Shown here: piece by piece, positions 34,458-43,687 of the stretch
How positions within the stretch are numbered: the first letter of the stretch is position 1
How the letters are laid out: each line of letters opens with the position of its first letter
Source of the DNA: Alphaproteobacteria bacterium
GTDB lineage: Bacteria > Pseudomonadota > Alphaproteobacteria > UBA8366 > Aestuariispiraceae
Assembly (NCBI GenBank): GCA_024743195.1
Contig: JANSXE010000003.1
Location: 1 to 64,000, forward strand
Length of the DNA: 64,000 nt
Direction: 5' to 3'
The notes under the pieces: generated by a model
Database searches by the model: none
The model's input: the letters and a program-made list of their open reading frames with translations, nothing else
Told to the model about the DNA's origin: nothing
Program-made: the position numbers and the translations under genes

Positions 34458-35480
34458 ATGAGCGTCGCCCCGGTCGAAACCGCTGAGGACCTTTCCGCCA
34501 TCGCCTTCGGGTTCATGGCGTCGAAGGCGCTGTTCGCGGGGCTGCATGTGGACGTCTTCAGCCTGTTGGCGGACGGTCCCAAGACGGCGGAGGAGTTGGC
34601 GAAGGCGGCCGGCATCCCGGCCAATCGGATGGTGACGCTGACGACCGCGCTGGCCAGCATTGGGCTGCTGGAGTATGGCGAGGGGCTGACGCTGAAGAAC
34701 GCGCCGGCTGCGGAAGCCTTCCTGTCGCGCGCCTCGAAATATGATTTCGGCGACTATCTGCGCTATCAGATCGACCAGCAGATGTACCCGTTCCTGCTGC
34801 AGCTCAATGCGGTCATGCATGGCGACCTGGCCGACGGCGCAATTTCCTCCTACCAGCACTGGATGGCGGACGAGGAGCAGGCCTCGGTCTATTCCGAGAG
34901 CCAGCATGCGGGCTCGCTCGGCCCCGGGCGGACGCTGGCGCGGATGGTCGATCTGAGCGGCGCCGAGACGCTGTTGGACGTCGGCGGCGGGACGGGCGCG
35001 ATGACGATCAGCCTGTGCCGGGCCTATCCCGACCTGCAGGCGACGATCATCGATTTTCCCAATGTCGCGGAGATCGGCTGGCGCTTCATCTCCGAGGCCG
35101 GTCTCGTGGACCGGGTGCGCTACATTCCCGGCAACGCGGTCGAAGCCGAATGGCCGGGCCGGCAGGACGCGATCCTGATGAGCTATCTGATGAGCGGCGT
35201 GCCGGGCCCCGCGGTCGCGCAATTGCTCGACAAGGCCTTCGCGGCGCTGAAGCCGGGCGGGCGCCTCATGGTGCATGACTTCATGGTCGACGAGAATCGC
35301 CGCGGCCCGGCGCTGGCGGCGCTGTGGCAGCTGCAGCACATGGCCTTCACGCCGGATGCACACTCGCTGTCGGTCGGATGGTTGACGGAGGCGGCGAAAG
35401 CGGCAGGCTTCGAACCGGACGAGGGCCGGGACCTGATCCCGGCCATGACCAAACTGGTGGTGCTGACCAAGCCCGCGTGA
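34458..35480 (+). CDS. Family-2 (O-)methyltransferase
   Basis: The 340-residue protein has the two-part layout of family-2 SAM O-methyltransferases. An N-terminal winged-helix dimerisation domain (ALFAGLHVDVFSLLADGPKTAEELAKAAGIPANRMVTLTTALASIGLLE) is followed by a Rossmann SAM domain with motif I LLDVGGGTGAMTISL and post-motif TIIDFPNV. In plant enzymes the catalytic base is a His in the segment after the acidic loop; here that place reads LMSYLMSGVPG with no His, so the chemistry may differ. The ATG has AAAGGAG upstream. A thioesterase gene follows 38 bp downstream. The acceptor is unknown. Confidence 0.88.
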   Translation: MSVAPVETAEDLSAIAFGFMASKALFAGLHVDVFSLLADGPKTAEELAKAAGIPANRMVTLTTALASIGLLEYGEGLTLKNAPAAEAFLSRASKYDFGDYLRYQIDQQMYPFLLQLNAVMHGDLADGAISSYQHWMADEEQASVYSESQHAGSLGPGRTLARMVDLSGAETLLDVGGGTGAMTISLCRAYPDLQATIIDFPNVAEIGWRFISEAGLVDRVRYIPGNAVEAEWPGRQDAILMSYLMSGVPGPAVAQLLDKAFAALKPGGRLMVHDFMVDENRRGPALAALWQLQHMAFTPDAHSLSVGWLTEAAKAAGFEPDEGRDLIPAMTKLVVLTKPA

Positions 35481-35518
35481 GCGTCGCCGGAAGCCGAACC
35501 GTTCGGGAGATCCGCTTC

Positions 35519-35974
35519 ATGACCAGCTTTCGCCTGCATCAGGAGCCCTTGCAGGATGCGTGGCTCGACGCCTACGGCCATCTGAACGAGGCCTACTACC
35601 TCGTGCCCTTCTCCAACGCGACCTGGGCGCTGCAGGACCAGTTCGGCATCGGCGTGCCCTATTTCGAGGAGACCGGCTGCGCCCTCTACACGGTCGAGAC
35701 GCATCTTCGCTATCTCGCCGAGGTGCGCGCGCCGGCCGTCCTGGAGGTCGAAAGCATGATCCTGGGCGTCGACGCCAAGAAGGTGCATGTCGGCCACATC
35801 CTGCATGTCGACGGGCGCGAGCGGGCGACCTTCGAATGTCTGATGCTGCACTTCGCGACCCGGGAAGGGCGCACCGCCCCGTTCCCGGACGCCGCGCGCG
35901 AGGCGATGGCGGCGTCGATCCCCGACCCGCCGCCCGACTGGATGGGCCGCGCCGTCGGGCTGGCGAAGAAATAG
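35519..35974 (+). CDS. Hot-dog-fold acyl-CoA thioesterase
   Basis: The 151-residue protein has the 4-hydroxybenzoyl-CoA-thioesterase signature DAYGHLNEAYYLVPFSNATW near residues 18-37, and VETHLRYLAEVRAPAVLEVESMILG in the central helix-strand region. It resembles thioesterases fused to or near carnitine dehydrogenases, but no carnitine gene is adjacent, so I leave the substrate open. GGGAGA precedes the ATG at good spacing. It is probably co-transcribed with the methyltransferase and convergent with the SDR gene. Confidence 0.85.
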   Translation: MTSFRLHQEPLQDAWLDAYGHLNEAYYLVPFSNATWALQDQFGIGVPYFEETGCALYTVETHLRYLAEVRAPAVLEVESMILGVDAKKVHVGHILHVDGRERATFECLMLHFATREGRTAPFPDAAREAMAASIPDPPPDWMGRAVGLAKK

Positions 35975-35984
35975 GGCGCGGGCG

Positions 35985-36656
35985 CTACCAGGGCAGTTCG
36001 CTCCCGTCGTAGCTGAGGAAGCGGCCGTTCGACCCGGCGTCGAGCGAGAGCAACAGGCGGGCGATCTCGCGCGCCGCCTCCTCCGGCGGCCGGACGCTGA
36101 GCCCCGCCTTGGAGAAGGGCTGCGACAGGGGCGTGTCCACCGTGCCCGGATGGACCGCGACCAGCGCCGCCTGCTTCCATTTGCGCGCGAGCTCGATTGA
36201 GGCCGTCTTGACGATCTGGTTGAGCGCCGCCTTCGACGCGCGATAGCCGTACCAGCCGCCATAGCCGTTGTCGGCGATGGAGCCGACCTTGGCCGACAGG
36301 GTGGCGAAGACGGCCGGCGCGTCGCGCGGCAGCTTGGGCAGGAAGTGCTTCATCAGAAGCGCCGGGCCGATCGTATTGATCGCGAAATTGTGGGCGAGAC
36401 TGTCGGCGGAAAGCTGCTTCCAGCTCTTCTCCGGCCCGAACCGGTCGTCATGCAGGAAGCCGGTGCAATCGACCATCAGCGCGGCCTCGGGCAGGGCGTC
36501 GGCCGCCGCCGCAATCGTCGCTTCGTCCGTGAGCTCGATCGGCGGGTCGCTGCGCCGGGACAGTGCGATCACCCGGTGCGTGTCGCCCAGCGCCTCGGCC
36601 AGCGCCGCGCCGATCCCGCCGCCGGCCCCGAAGACGATCGCCGTCTTGTCGCTCAT
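35985..36656 (-). CDS. Short-chain dehydrogenase/reductase (SDR)
   Basis: The 223-residue protein has the NAD(P)-binding GAGGGIGAALAEAL and the catalytic YRASK (Tyr and Lys of the SDR active site) in GWYGYRASKAALNQIVK. HPGTVDTPLSQPFSK follows. It resembles the CsgA/sniffer-like subgroup rather than fatty-acid reductases. AGGAGA precedes the ATG. The substrate is unknown. Confidence 0.92.
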   Translation of the reverse strand: MSDKTAIVFGAGGGIGAALAEALGDTHRVIALSRRSDPPIELTDEATIAAAADALPEAALMVDCTGFLHDDRFGPEKSWKQLSADSLAHNFAINTIGPALLMKHFLPKLPRDAPAVFATLSAKVGSIADNGYGGWYGYRASKAALNQIVKTASIELARKWKQAALVAVHPGTVDTPLSQPFSKAGLSVRPPEEAAREIARLLLSLDAGSNGRFLSYDGSELPW

Positions 36657-36744
36657 CGCATGTCTCCTATCGCCTCGCGCCTGCGCCAGGAGCTAGCGCG
36701 CACGCCCATTGTGTCCAGCGCGCGGCCGGCGCATGCTTGGGTCC

Positions 36745-37527
36745 ATGGCGGAGGAAAGAAGCCTCAGGAAATCGCTCGACCTGCTCTACAACGGACGCAG
36801 CCGCAAGGCGGCGCGCTTCCGCTATGGCTTGATCGGCTTCGATCTCTTCACAATCGGCTTCTTTCTGGCGACCACGCCGGTCGATCCGACGCCGGCGATC
36901 CTGGTCGCCGACATCGCCATCGCGCTGGTGATCCTCTCGGACTTCCTGATCCGGCTGTGGATCGCGCCCAGCAAGCCGCGCATGCTGCTGCAGGTCTACA
37001 CGATCGCCGACCTGCTGGTGATCCTGTCGCTGCTGCTGGCGCCGATCTTCGGGGACACCTTCGCCTTCCTGCGGGTGCTGCGGGCGCTTCGGCTCGTGCA
37101 TTCCTATCACGTGCTGCGCGACCTGCGGCGCGAGACCGCCTTCTTCCGCCGGCACGAGGAGGCGCTCGTCAGCGCGGTCAATCTCGCCGTCTTCATCTTC
37201 GTCGTCACCGCGCTGGTCTACGTGCTGCAGGTGGAGCGCAATCCGGCGATCGAAGGCTATGTCGACGCGCTCTATTTCACCGTCGCGACCCTGACCACCA
37301 CGGGCTTCGGCGACATCACCCTGCAGGGCGGCGGGGGGCGATTCCTATCCGTCGTCATCATGGTGGTGGGGGTCGCGCTCTTCCTGCGGCTGGCCCAGAC
37401 GATCTTCCGGCCGCAGAAGGTGCGCTACGCCTGCCCCGATTGCGGCCTGAGCCGCCACGACCCGGACGCCGTCCACTGCAAGCATTGCGGCCGCACGATC
37501 AAGATCGAGACGGAGGGGGAGGCCTGA
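36745..37527 (+). CDS. Voltage-sensor/pore ion-channel protein with C-terminal zinc ribbon
   Basis: The protein (260 residues from the ATG at 36745; 36733 is possible) looks like a prokaryotic six-helix potassium channel. Four helices are followed by an S4-like segment, FLRVLRALRLVHS, with Arg110, Arg113 and Arg116. A selectivity filter TTTGFGD at 184-190 and a final pore helix come next. After the pore is a short cytoplasmic tail with two CxxC pairs (Cys230/233 and Cys245/248), a rubredoxin-like zinc ribbon ending in IKIETEGEA. I do not know this combination as a standard architecture. The metal knuckle could sense zinc or redox, or hold the tetramer together. Confidence 0.8.
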   Translation: MAEERSLRKSLDLLYNGRSRKAARFRYGLIGFDLFTIGFFLATTPVDPTPAILVADIAIALVILSDFLIRLWIAPSKPRMLLQVYTIADLLVILSLLLAPIFGDTFAFLRVLRALRLVHSYHVLRDLRRETAFFRRHEEALVSAVNLAVFIFVVTALVYVLQVERNPAIEGYVDALYFTVATLTTTGFGDITLQGGGGRFLSVVIMVVGVALFLRLAQTIFRPQKVRYACPDCGLSRHDPDAVHCKHCGRTIKIETEGEA

Positions 37528-37586
37528 GCGGCCGCCCCGCGCGCCGTTAACTTTCTCTTTGCCGGCGCCGGCCTATCTTTGCCGGC

Positions 37587-38009
37587 ATGAGCATCCTGGA
37601 ACAGTCCGTCGCGCCGAGCGACACCCGCAGGCCGCCTGCGGCGGTGCGCGCGGTTTTGCTGGCGTTTGGCCTGCTTTGCACCGGGCTGGGCGTGGTCGGC
37701 GTCATCCTGCCCGGGTTGCCCGGAACGGTGTTCCTGATTCTGGCCGCCTGGGCCTTCGCGCGGTCGAACGAGCGGCTGGACGCCTGGCTGCAGTCCCATC
37801 CGCGCTTCGGCCCTGTGTTGCGCGCCTGGCGGCGCGACCGCTCGATCCCGCGGCGCGCCAAGAGGGCGGCCGTCGGGCTGATGGCGTTCAGCCTCGCAGG
37901 CCTGGTCTGGCTGGCCGGCGGCTTTGGGGCCGGGGTTTTTGCGGCCGCCGGCGCGATGACCTGCGTCAGCGCTTGGATCGTGACCCGGCCGGAACCGCCG
38001 GCGGCGTGA
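37587..38009 (+). CDS. YbaN-family (DUF454) inner-membrane protein
   Basis: The 140-residue protein has the DUF454 pattern: an N-terminal helix pair with LLCTGLGVVGVILPGLPGTVFLILAAWAFARSNERL, the loop QSHPRFGPVLRAWRRDRSIPRRAKRAAVGLMAFS, and a last hydrophobic segment. Four membrane helices are likely. Function is not established for the family. A direct duplication of TTTGCCGGC precedes the gene (37557-37585 area). Confidence 0.9.
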   Translation: MSILEQSVAPSDTRRPPAAVRAVLLAFGLLCTGLGVVGVILPGLPGTVFLILAAWAFARSNERLDAWLQSHPRFGPVLRAWRRDRSIPRRAKRAAVGLMAFSLAGLVWLAGGFGAGVFAAAGAMTCVSAWIVTRPEPPAA

Positions 38010-38021
38010 CGCCGCGGCGCC

Positions 38022-39548
38022 TCAGCCCTCCCGGAAGCGCATGCCGTCCGGCAGCCGCCGCCAGAGCGGGCAGGGGCGATAGCGCTCCTCGCGATAGCAG
38101 TCGGCGAGATTGTCGAGGATCTCCAGCACCCGCGCCGCCCCCAGCCGGTCGGCCCAGGCGAGCGGCCCGATCGGATAGTTGACGCCCTTCATCATGGCCG
38201 TGTCGATCCCGTCCGGGTCGGCGACGCCCTTGTAGAGTGCGTCGGCCGCCTCGTTCATCAGCATCGCCGCTGTGCGCGCGACGATCAGGCCGGGGATGTC
38301 CTCGACCGGGCAGACCGCGAAGCCCGCGGCCTGCAGCAGGGCCGCGACGCGCGCGAAATCCTCCGCCGGGACGTCGCTGGAGCGGGCGATCGCGATGCGC
38401 TCGGCCAGCGCCCAGTCGAGCGCGAGGTCGATCAGCACGACCGGTTTGCCCTCGGCCTGCGCGATCGCCTCCGCATGCGCGCCGTCGCTGGGGCAGAGCA
38501 GCACTGGCCCGAAATCGAGCAGCGGAAAGAGGCAGTCGTCCTCCTGCCGTTCGATGGAGAGGCCGGCCTTCGCCAGCCGTTCGATCAGCCCCGCCCAGGG
38601 GCCGGGATCGCCCAGTAGGATCGCGGCCTCCGGCGGGGCGATGTCGGCGGTCTCGGCGTCCGCCGGAACGGGCGGCTCTGCGCCGTCGGAATAGTCGTAC
38701 CAGCCGCGGCCGGACTTGCGGCCCAGCAGCCCGCCGTCCGCCATCTCCTTTTGCAGGATCGAGGGGCGGTAGCGTGGATCGTAGTTGAAGGCCTCGAACA
38801 CCGCGCTGGAGACCGAGTAGTTCACGTCGTTGCCGATCAGGTCCATCAGCTCGAACGGCCCCATGCGGAAGCCGCCCGCGCCCTTGATGCAGGCGTCGAC
38901 GGTGGCGGGGTCCGCGGCCTGCTCCTCCACGATGCGCAAGGCTTCGCCGTAGAAGGGCCGCGCCACGCGATTGACGATGAAGCCGGGGGTGGAGGCGGCG
39001 TGCACCGGGCTCTTGCCCCAGGCGGCCGCGGTCTCGAACACGGTCTCGGCCACCGCCGGGTCGGTCGCGAGGCCCGAGATCACCTCGACCAGCGGCAGGA
39101 GCGGCGCGGGATTGAAGAAGTGCATCCCCACCAGCCGCTCCGGCCGGGCGAGCGGCCGGGCGATCGCGGTGATGGACAGCGACGAGGTGTTGCTGGCCAG
39201 GATGGTCTCCGGCCCCGTCAGCGCTTCGAGACGCCCGAAGACCTCCTGCTTGACGTCGAGACGCTCGACCACCGCCTCGATCGCGAGACCGACGGGTGCC
39301 AAGTCCTCCAGCGCCGTCACAGCGGTGATCCGAGCGAGCGCGGCCTCCGCTTCGGCCTGCGTGCGCTTGCCCTTCTCGACCAGACGGGCGAAGACGCCTG
39401 CGAGCTTCTCGCGCGCCGCCTCTGCCTGGCCCTCGGCCGCGTCGAACAGCAGCACCGGATGCCCCGCCTGCGCCGCCACCTGGGCGATGCCCTGGCCCAT
39501 CGCGCCTGCGCCGATCACGCCGACAGCCGTGTCCGCCTGCAAACCCAT
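38022..39548 (-). CDS. 3-hydroxyacyl-CoA dehydrogenase (PaaH/HbdA-like)
   Basis: The 508-residue protein has an N-terminal NAD-binding Rossmann domain ([26 protein letters not shown]), the catalytic region [14 protein letters not shown] and [18 protein letters not shown] with the active-site histidine, and [24 protein letters not shown] second 3HCDH C-terminal domain occupies roughly residues 300-508. This duplicated layout is typical of PaaH/PaaC of the phenylacetate pathway and of some beta-oxidation enzymes. No paa genes are adjacent, so the exact pathway is open. Confidence 0.92.
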   Translation of the reverse strand: MGLQADTAVGVIGAGAMGQGIAQVAAQAGHPVLLFDAAEGQAEAAREKLAGVFARLVEKGKRTQAEAEAALARITAVTALEDLAPVGLAIEAVVERLDVKQEVFGRLEALTGPETILASNTSSLSITAIARPLARPERLVGMHFFNPAPLLPLVEVISGLATDPAVAETVFETAAAWGKSPVHAASTPGFIVNRVARPFYGEALRIVEEQAADPATVDACIKGAGGFRMGPFELMDLIGNDVNYSVSSAVFEAFNYDPRYRPSILQKEMADGGLLGRKSGRGWYDYSDGAEPPVPADAETADIAPPEAAILLGDPGPWAGLIERLAKAGLSIERQEDDCLFPLLDFGPVLLCPSDGAHAEAIAQAEGKPVVLIDLALDWALAERIAIARSSDVPAEDFARVAALLQAAGFAVCPVEDIPGLIVARTAAMLMNEAADALYKGVADPDGIDTAMMKGVNYPIGPLAWADRLGAARVLEILDNLADCYREERYRPCPLWRRLPDGMRFREG

Positions 39549-39724
39549 CGTTCCGTCGTCCCTTCACACTGTCTCTCCGCGGCGCGCCCATGCGCCGCGA
39601 CGGCGCCCTGGATAGCGCGGCCAAGGGCCCGGGGAAAGGGGTAGGGGAAAGGGGCGGGTCGCACAGCGCCCCCGGATCGGGTTAACTTCAGCGTCGGATC
39701 GCTCTATCCGCAGCGGAGACTTCG

Positions 39725-40531
39725 ATGACAGCGCCGGAGACGTCGCCCGCCCATTCACAGGATTTCGACCGGCTGTACGATCTGCCGGACCCGCGGCCTT
39801 ACTTCCGGGGTCTCAAGCCCTCCGCCTATCGCATGCCGCAGACCGTCGCCGCCGCGGTCGAGGCCCTCCGGCCGGCGCTTCTGGCGGCGCGCGGGCGGCC
39901 GCCGGACGAGACGCTGCGGCTCCTGGATTTCGCCTGCGGCTACGGAACGCTCGGCCTGCTGCTGCGCCATGATCTGACGATGGATGCGCTCTATCGGCGC
40001 TTCGCCGACGACGGGCTGGAGGAGGACCCGGCCTTCTTCGCCGCCCGCCGGCTGGCGGGCGCGCCTTACGAGATCGCCGGGCTCGACATCGCTGGGCGGG
40101 CGGTCGCCTACGCGCGCCGCGTCGGCGCCGTCGATCTCGGCTTCTCGGAGAACGTGCTCGACGCCGCGCCGGGTCCCGAGCTTTCGGGGTTCCTCGCGAC
40201 CTGCGATCTGATCGTCGAGACGGGTGCGATCGGCGGTCTGCTGGCGCCCGGCTTCGCGCGACTGCTGGAGGCGGCCGGCGACGCGCGGCCCTGGATGCTC
40301 TATTGCCCGCGGCCGAACGTCGATCCGCAGCCGCCGCGCGCGGTGCTGGAGGGCTTCGGCTATCGGGTCGAAGCCCACGGCGACCCGGTCGCCTACCGCC
40401 GTCCCCTGTCCGAGGTCGAGCGCGCGGAGGTTCTGCGGCAGGGGCGGGCGCTCGGCCTTTCGGACGCGGACGTCCTGGACGCGGACGGCTTCATGCGGGT
40501 GCAGATCCGCCTCGCGCGACCGGGTTCCTGA
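39725..40531 (+). CDS. Class I SAM-dependent methyltransferase-like protein
   Basis: The 268-residue protein has a recognisable motif I LRLLDFACGYGTLGLLLRH and downstream Rossmann-like strands such as CDLIVETGAIGGLLAPGFARLLEAAG. The spacing between motif I and the acidic strand is enlarged by an insertion (residues about 85-115), so it is an atypical member. The N-terminus (FDRLYDLPDPRPYFRGLKPSAYRMPQ) is shared by a group of uncharacterised alphaproteobacterial methyltransferases. The substrate is unknown. Confidence 0.8.
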   Translation: MTAPETSPAHSQDFDRLYDLPDPRPYFRGLKPSAYRMPQTVAAAVEALRPALLAARGRPPDETLRLLDFACGYGTLGLLLRHDLTMDALYRRFADDGLEEDPAFFAARRLAGAPYEIAGLDIAGRAVAYARRVGAVDLGFSENVLDAAPGPELSGFLATCDLIVETGAIGGLLAPGFARLLEAAGDARPWMLYCPRPNVDPQPPRAVLEGFGYRVEAHGDPVAYRRPLSEVERAEVLRQGRALGLSDADVLDADGFMRVQIRLARPGS

Positions 40532-40558
40532 AGGCCCGAAAGCCGCTCCGGCTGTGTC

Positions 40559-41674
40559 CTAGAGAAAGGGCAGGTCGGTCGGTTCGGCCGCGCGCTCGTC
40601 TCCCGCCAGGGAGACGGCGAACGGGCCGCCGCGGTCGAGCGCGTGGATGGCGGCGAGGCCGATCCCGATGGTGCGGCCGAGGCGCGGGGACCGGCAATGC
40701 TCCCACAAGGTCCCGACGGGCGCTCCGTCGCGCAGAATCGGGTGCGGACCCGGGTCCGCCGCGGCGGGGCCGTCGATCAGCCAGCCCGTGCGCCGGCGCG
40801 TCCGGCCCGCTTTCGCGCGCGCCTGCAGGGCCTGCTTGCCGATGAAGTCGTCCGGGCGCTCGAGATCCACGAGCGCCCCGAGGCCGAGCTCGAACGGGTC
40901 AGCCGGCCGTTCCTGCCGTCGCGCGTCCGCGCCGTAGGAGAGCAGGCCGCTCTCGATCCGCTCCCAATCGTTCGGCGCGCCCGGGATGATCCCATGCGGC
41001 GCGCCGGCCTGTTTTACGCGCCGCCAGAGATCGCCGCCCCGCGTCCCGTCCGTCAGGTAGAGCTCGAAGCCGCCTTGCTTCGACCAGCCGGAGCGCGCGA
41101 CGATCAGGGGAATCCCGTCCAGCGTCGCTTCGCGGAAGCCGAAATAGCGCAGGTCCCGCACCCAATCCCCGAACAGCGCGGCGGCGACCTCGACCGCTTT
41201 CGGGCCCTGGATGGCGAGCGGCGAGACGTCCGGCTCCGACACCCGCACGTCGAGGCCGCGCTCCTGCGCGATCGCCTCGGCCCACAGCGCCACGTCGCTG
41301 TCGGCGATGGACAGCCAAAAACGCGTTTCGCCGAGCGGCAGCAGGACCGGGTCATTGATCAGCACGCCCTGGCGATCGCACAGCGGGACGTAGCGGCCCT
41401 GACCCGGGTCCAAGCGCTTCAGTCGGCGCGGCGTCAGCAGACGGACAAGCTGTGCGGCGTCCGGCCCCTCCAGCGCGACCTGCCGTTGGGCGGCGACGTC
41501 CCACATCACCACGCCGTCGATCAGGCGGGCGTATTCCGCCTGCGGATCGCCGAAACTCCCGGGGATCAGCATGTGATTGTAGACGGAGAAGGAGCGGACC
41601 CCGTCCGCGACGGTCGCCTCGAAATAGGGCGAGCGGCGCAGATTCGGGCCGACGGCGATGGCAAAGGGCGGCAT
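40559..41674 (-). CDS. DmdA-like aminomethyltransferase (candidate DMSP demethylase)
   Basis: The 371-residue protein belongs to the GcvT fold and closely resembles DmdA, the tetrahydrofolate-dependent dimethylsulfoniopropionate demethylase. Shared DmdA-type segments are RSPYFEA, VYNHMLIPGSFGDPQAEYA, MWDVAAQRQVALEGPDAAQLVRLLTPR, GVLINDPVLLPLGETRFWLSIADSD and EPDVSPLAIQGPKA. Where GcvT proteins read GYTGEDGFE, this one has GWSKQGGFE (196-204), the DmdA form. It starts 8 bp after ggt, so both are probably one operon. dmdB, dmdC and dmdD are not in the window. A DmdA paralogue acting on another methyl donor is the alternative. Confidence 0.75.
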   Translation of the reverse strand: MPPFAIAVGPNLRRSPYFEATVADGVRSFSVYNHMLIPGSFGDPQAEYARLIDGVVMWDVAAQRQVALEGPDAAQLVRLLTPRRLKRLDPGQGRYVPLCDRQGVLINDPVLLPLGETRFWLSIADSDVALWAEAIAQERGLDVRVSEPDVSPLAIQGPKAVEVAAALFGDWVRDLRYFGFREATLDGIPLIVARSGWSKQGGFELYLTDGTRGGDLWRRVKQAGAPHGIIPGAPNDWERIESGLLSYGADARRQERPADPFELGLGALVDLERPDDFIGKQALQARAKAGRTRRRTGWLIDGPAAADPGPHPILRDGAPVGTLWEHCRSPRLGRTIGIGLAAIHALDRGGPFAVSLAGDERAAEPTDLPFL

Positions 41675-41682
41675 GGGGATGA

Positions 41683-43614
41683 CTATTCCGGCGCCACGTA
41701 ATCCGGGACGACCGCCTCGAAGCCTCCGAACAGGCGGGGGTCCAACTGGCGCTCGCCGATCGCGCGCCCCTCGCGGCGCGGGTCGGCCCCGCCGATCAGT
41801 TGGTCGGCGATCAGCTCGACCCCGTGCAGGCCGCTCGTCATCTCGCGAAGCTGCACCTCGTAGCCGCGCTGGCGCATCGCCTCGGCGAGGTCGGCCGCGG
41901 CCGTTCCCTCCTCAAGCTCCAACGGGCCGTTGCGGTTCAGGTAATGCGGCAGGTCGATCGCCTCCTGCACCGTCAGGTCCCAGTCCAAGACGCCGAGCAC
42001 GGCCTGCGCCGTATAGCCGATGATGCGGCTGCCGCCGGGGGAGCCGATGGCGAGGCGCGGCTCCCCGTCCGGCGCGAAGACCAGGGTCGGGCTCATCGAG
42101 CTGCGTGGGCGCTTGCCGCCTTCCATCCGGTTCGGATGGAGGCCGGTCTCGGGATCCGGCGTCGACGGCCAGGCGAAGTCGGTGAGCTGGTTGTTCAGCA
42201 GGAACCCGCCCACCCACAATCCGCTGCCGAAGGCGAATTCGATGGAACTGGTCATGACCGCCACGTCGCCGGCCTCGTCGACGATGGTGAGATGGGTGGT
42301 CGAGGGCGGCTCCTCCGTAGCGGTCGGGGCGGGGTCGGGACCTGCGGGCGCGCCCGGCGGCCGGCCGAAGGGGGCTGTCTCCTTCGGCGCGTCCGTCAGG
42401 TCCATCAGCGCCGCGCGCTCTGTCAGGTAGTCCCGGTCGAGCATTCCGGCCACGGGCACGTCGGCGAAGTCCGGATCGCCGATATAGCGGTCGCGGTCGG
42501 CGTGGGCGAGCTTCATCGCCTCCGCGAAGAGCTGCACCGAGCGCGGATGCAGCGGCGGATCGGCGTCGAGGACCCGATCCTCCAGCAGCCCCAGGATTTG
42601 CAGCACCGTCAGCCCTCCGGAGGAGGGCGGCGGCATGCCGCAGACCGTGAAGCGCCGATAGGGCGCGCAGAGATTTGGGCGCACCTTGGCCTCGTAGCCG
42701 GCGAGATCAGCTTGCGTCAGGACGCCGGGATTGACCGGGCTGGTCCGCACGGCCTCAACGATCGCCTTGGCGATCTCTCCCTCGTAGAAGGCGTCGACGC
42801 CCTCCGTCTGGATGGTGCGCAGGGTCCGGGCGAAATCCGGGTTCTTCAGGATGTGGCCGACCGGCCAGGGCTCGCCGGCCGCGTCATAGAAGAAGTCCCG
42901 CGCGGCGGGCGTCTTCTTGAGCGTCGGGATGCCCGCCAGCATGCCGTTCAGGCGCGGCGAGACGGGAAAGCCCTCCTCCGCCATGCGGATCGCGGGATGG
43001 AGCAGCGCGTCGAACGGCTTCGATCCATGCGCCGCGTGCGCCGCCTCCAGCATGCGAAGCAGGCCCGGCGCGCCGACGGAGCGGCCGCCCGCCAGCGCTT
43101 CGAAATAGCCCTTCTGCGCGCCGTCGGACCGCAGGAAGAGCGATCCGTCGGCGGCCTGCGGCGCGGTCTCGCGCCCGTCATAGGTGGTCAGGCGTTGCTC
43201 GGACGCATCCCAATAGAGCAGAAACCCTCCGCCGCCGACGCCCGAGGATTGCGGCTCCACCAGCGTCAGCACCATCTGGGCGGCGATCAGCGCGTCGATC
43301 GCGCCGCCGCCGTCCTCCAGCACCTGCGCCCCGACCTGAGCGGCGGCGGGATGTGCGACCGCGCTGATATAGCGTTCCGCATAGGTCGGGGCGGCGGGGC
43401 CGTGCAGTCCCTCCTGCATCTCGCGGAAGATGGCCTCGCGCATGGCGGCGTCCGAGTCGACGGCTTCCGCCGGCGCTTCGAGCGCATGGCCGCCCAGCAC
43501 GCCGCCGAACAGCGCCGCCAGCATCCAGCCGCCGATCACCGCGCCGCCGCCCAGCAGCGCGACTCCCACCGCGGCGGCGAGAAGGTTCTTCGGGGTCCAG
43601 GTCGGCTGGCTCAT
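41683..43614 (-). CDS. ggt: Gamma-glutamyltransferase (membrane-anchored precursor)
   Basis: The 643-residue protein is an N-terminal-nucleophile gamma-glutamyltranspeptidase, which cleaves glutathione and other gamma-glutamyl compounds. The autocleavage and catalytic threonine are in PPSTTHLTIVD. Other motifs are PQSSGVGGGGFLLYWD, the GMPPPSSGG segment and SMSPTLVFAPDGEPRLAIGSPGGSRII. The N-terminus has one long hydrophobic helix with Gly/Ala (residues about 13-38) and no obvious cleavage site, so it may stay anchored and face the periplasm. The ATG at 43614 is used; a GTG is one codon upstream. It precedes the DmdA-like gene. Confidence 0.94.
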   Translation of the reverse strand: MSQPTWTPKNLLAAAVGVALLGGGAVIGGWMLAALFGGVLGGHALEAPAEAVDSDAAMREAIFREMQEGLHGPAAPTYAERYISAVAHPAAAQVGAQVLEDGGGAIDALIAAQMVLTLVEPQSSGVGGGGFLLYWDASEQRLTTYDGRETAPQAADGSLFLRSDGAQKGYFEALAGGRSVGAPGLLRMLEAAHAAHGSKPFDALLHPAIRMAEEGFPVSPRLNGMLAGIPTLKKTPAARDFFYDAAGEPWPVGHILKNPDFARTLRTIQTEGVDAFYEGEIAKAIVEAVRTSPVNPGVLTQADLAGYEAKVRPNLCAPYRRFTVCGMPPPSSGGLTVLQILGLLEDRVLDADPPLHPRSVQLFAEAMKLAHADRDRYIGDPDFADVPVAGMLDRDYLTERAALMDLTDAPKETAPFGRPPGAPAGPDPAPTATEEPPSTTHLTIVDEAGDVAVMTSSIEFAFGSGLWVGGFLLNNQLTDFAWPSTPDPETGLHPNRMEGGKRPRSSMSPTLVFAPDGEPRLAIGSPGGSRIIGYTAQAVLGVLDWDLTVQEAIDLPHYLNRNGPLELEEGTAAADLAEAMRQRGYEVQLREMTSGLHGVELIADQLIGGADPRREGRAIGERQLDPRLFGGFEAVVPDYVAPE

Positions 43615-43687
43615 CACGGGTCTCGACGGCGGTCGGGGAGGGGTCTGGAGGCGGCCCCGGGCGGAGCGGCGGAGAGACGCGGGCGGG

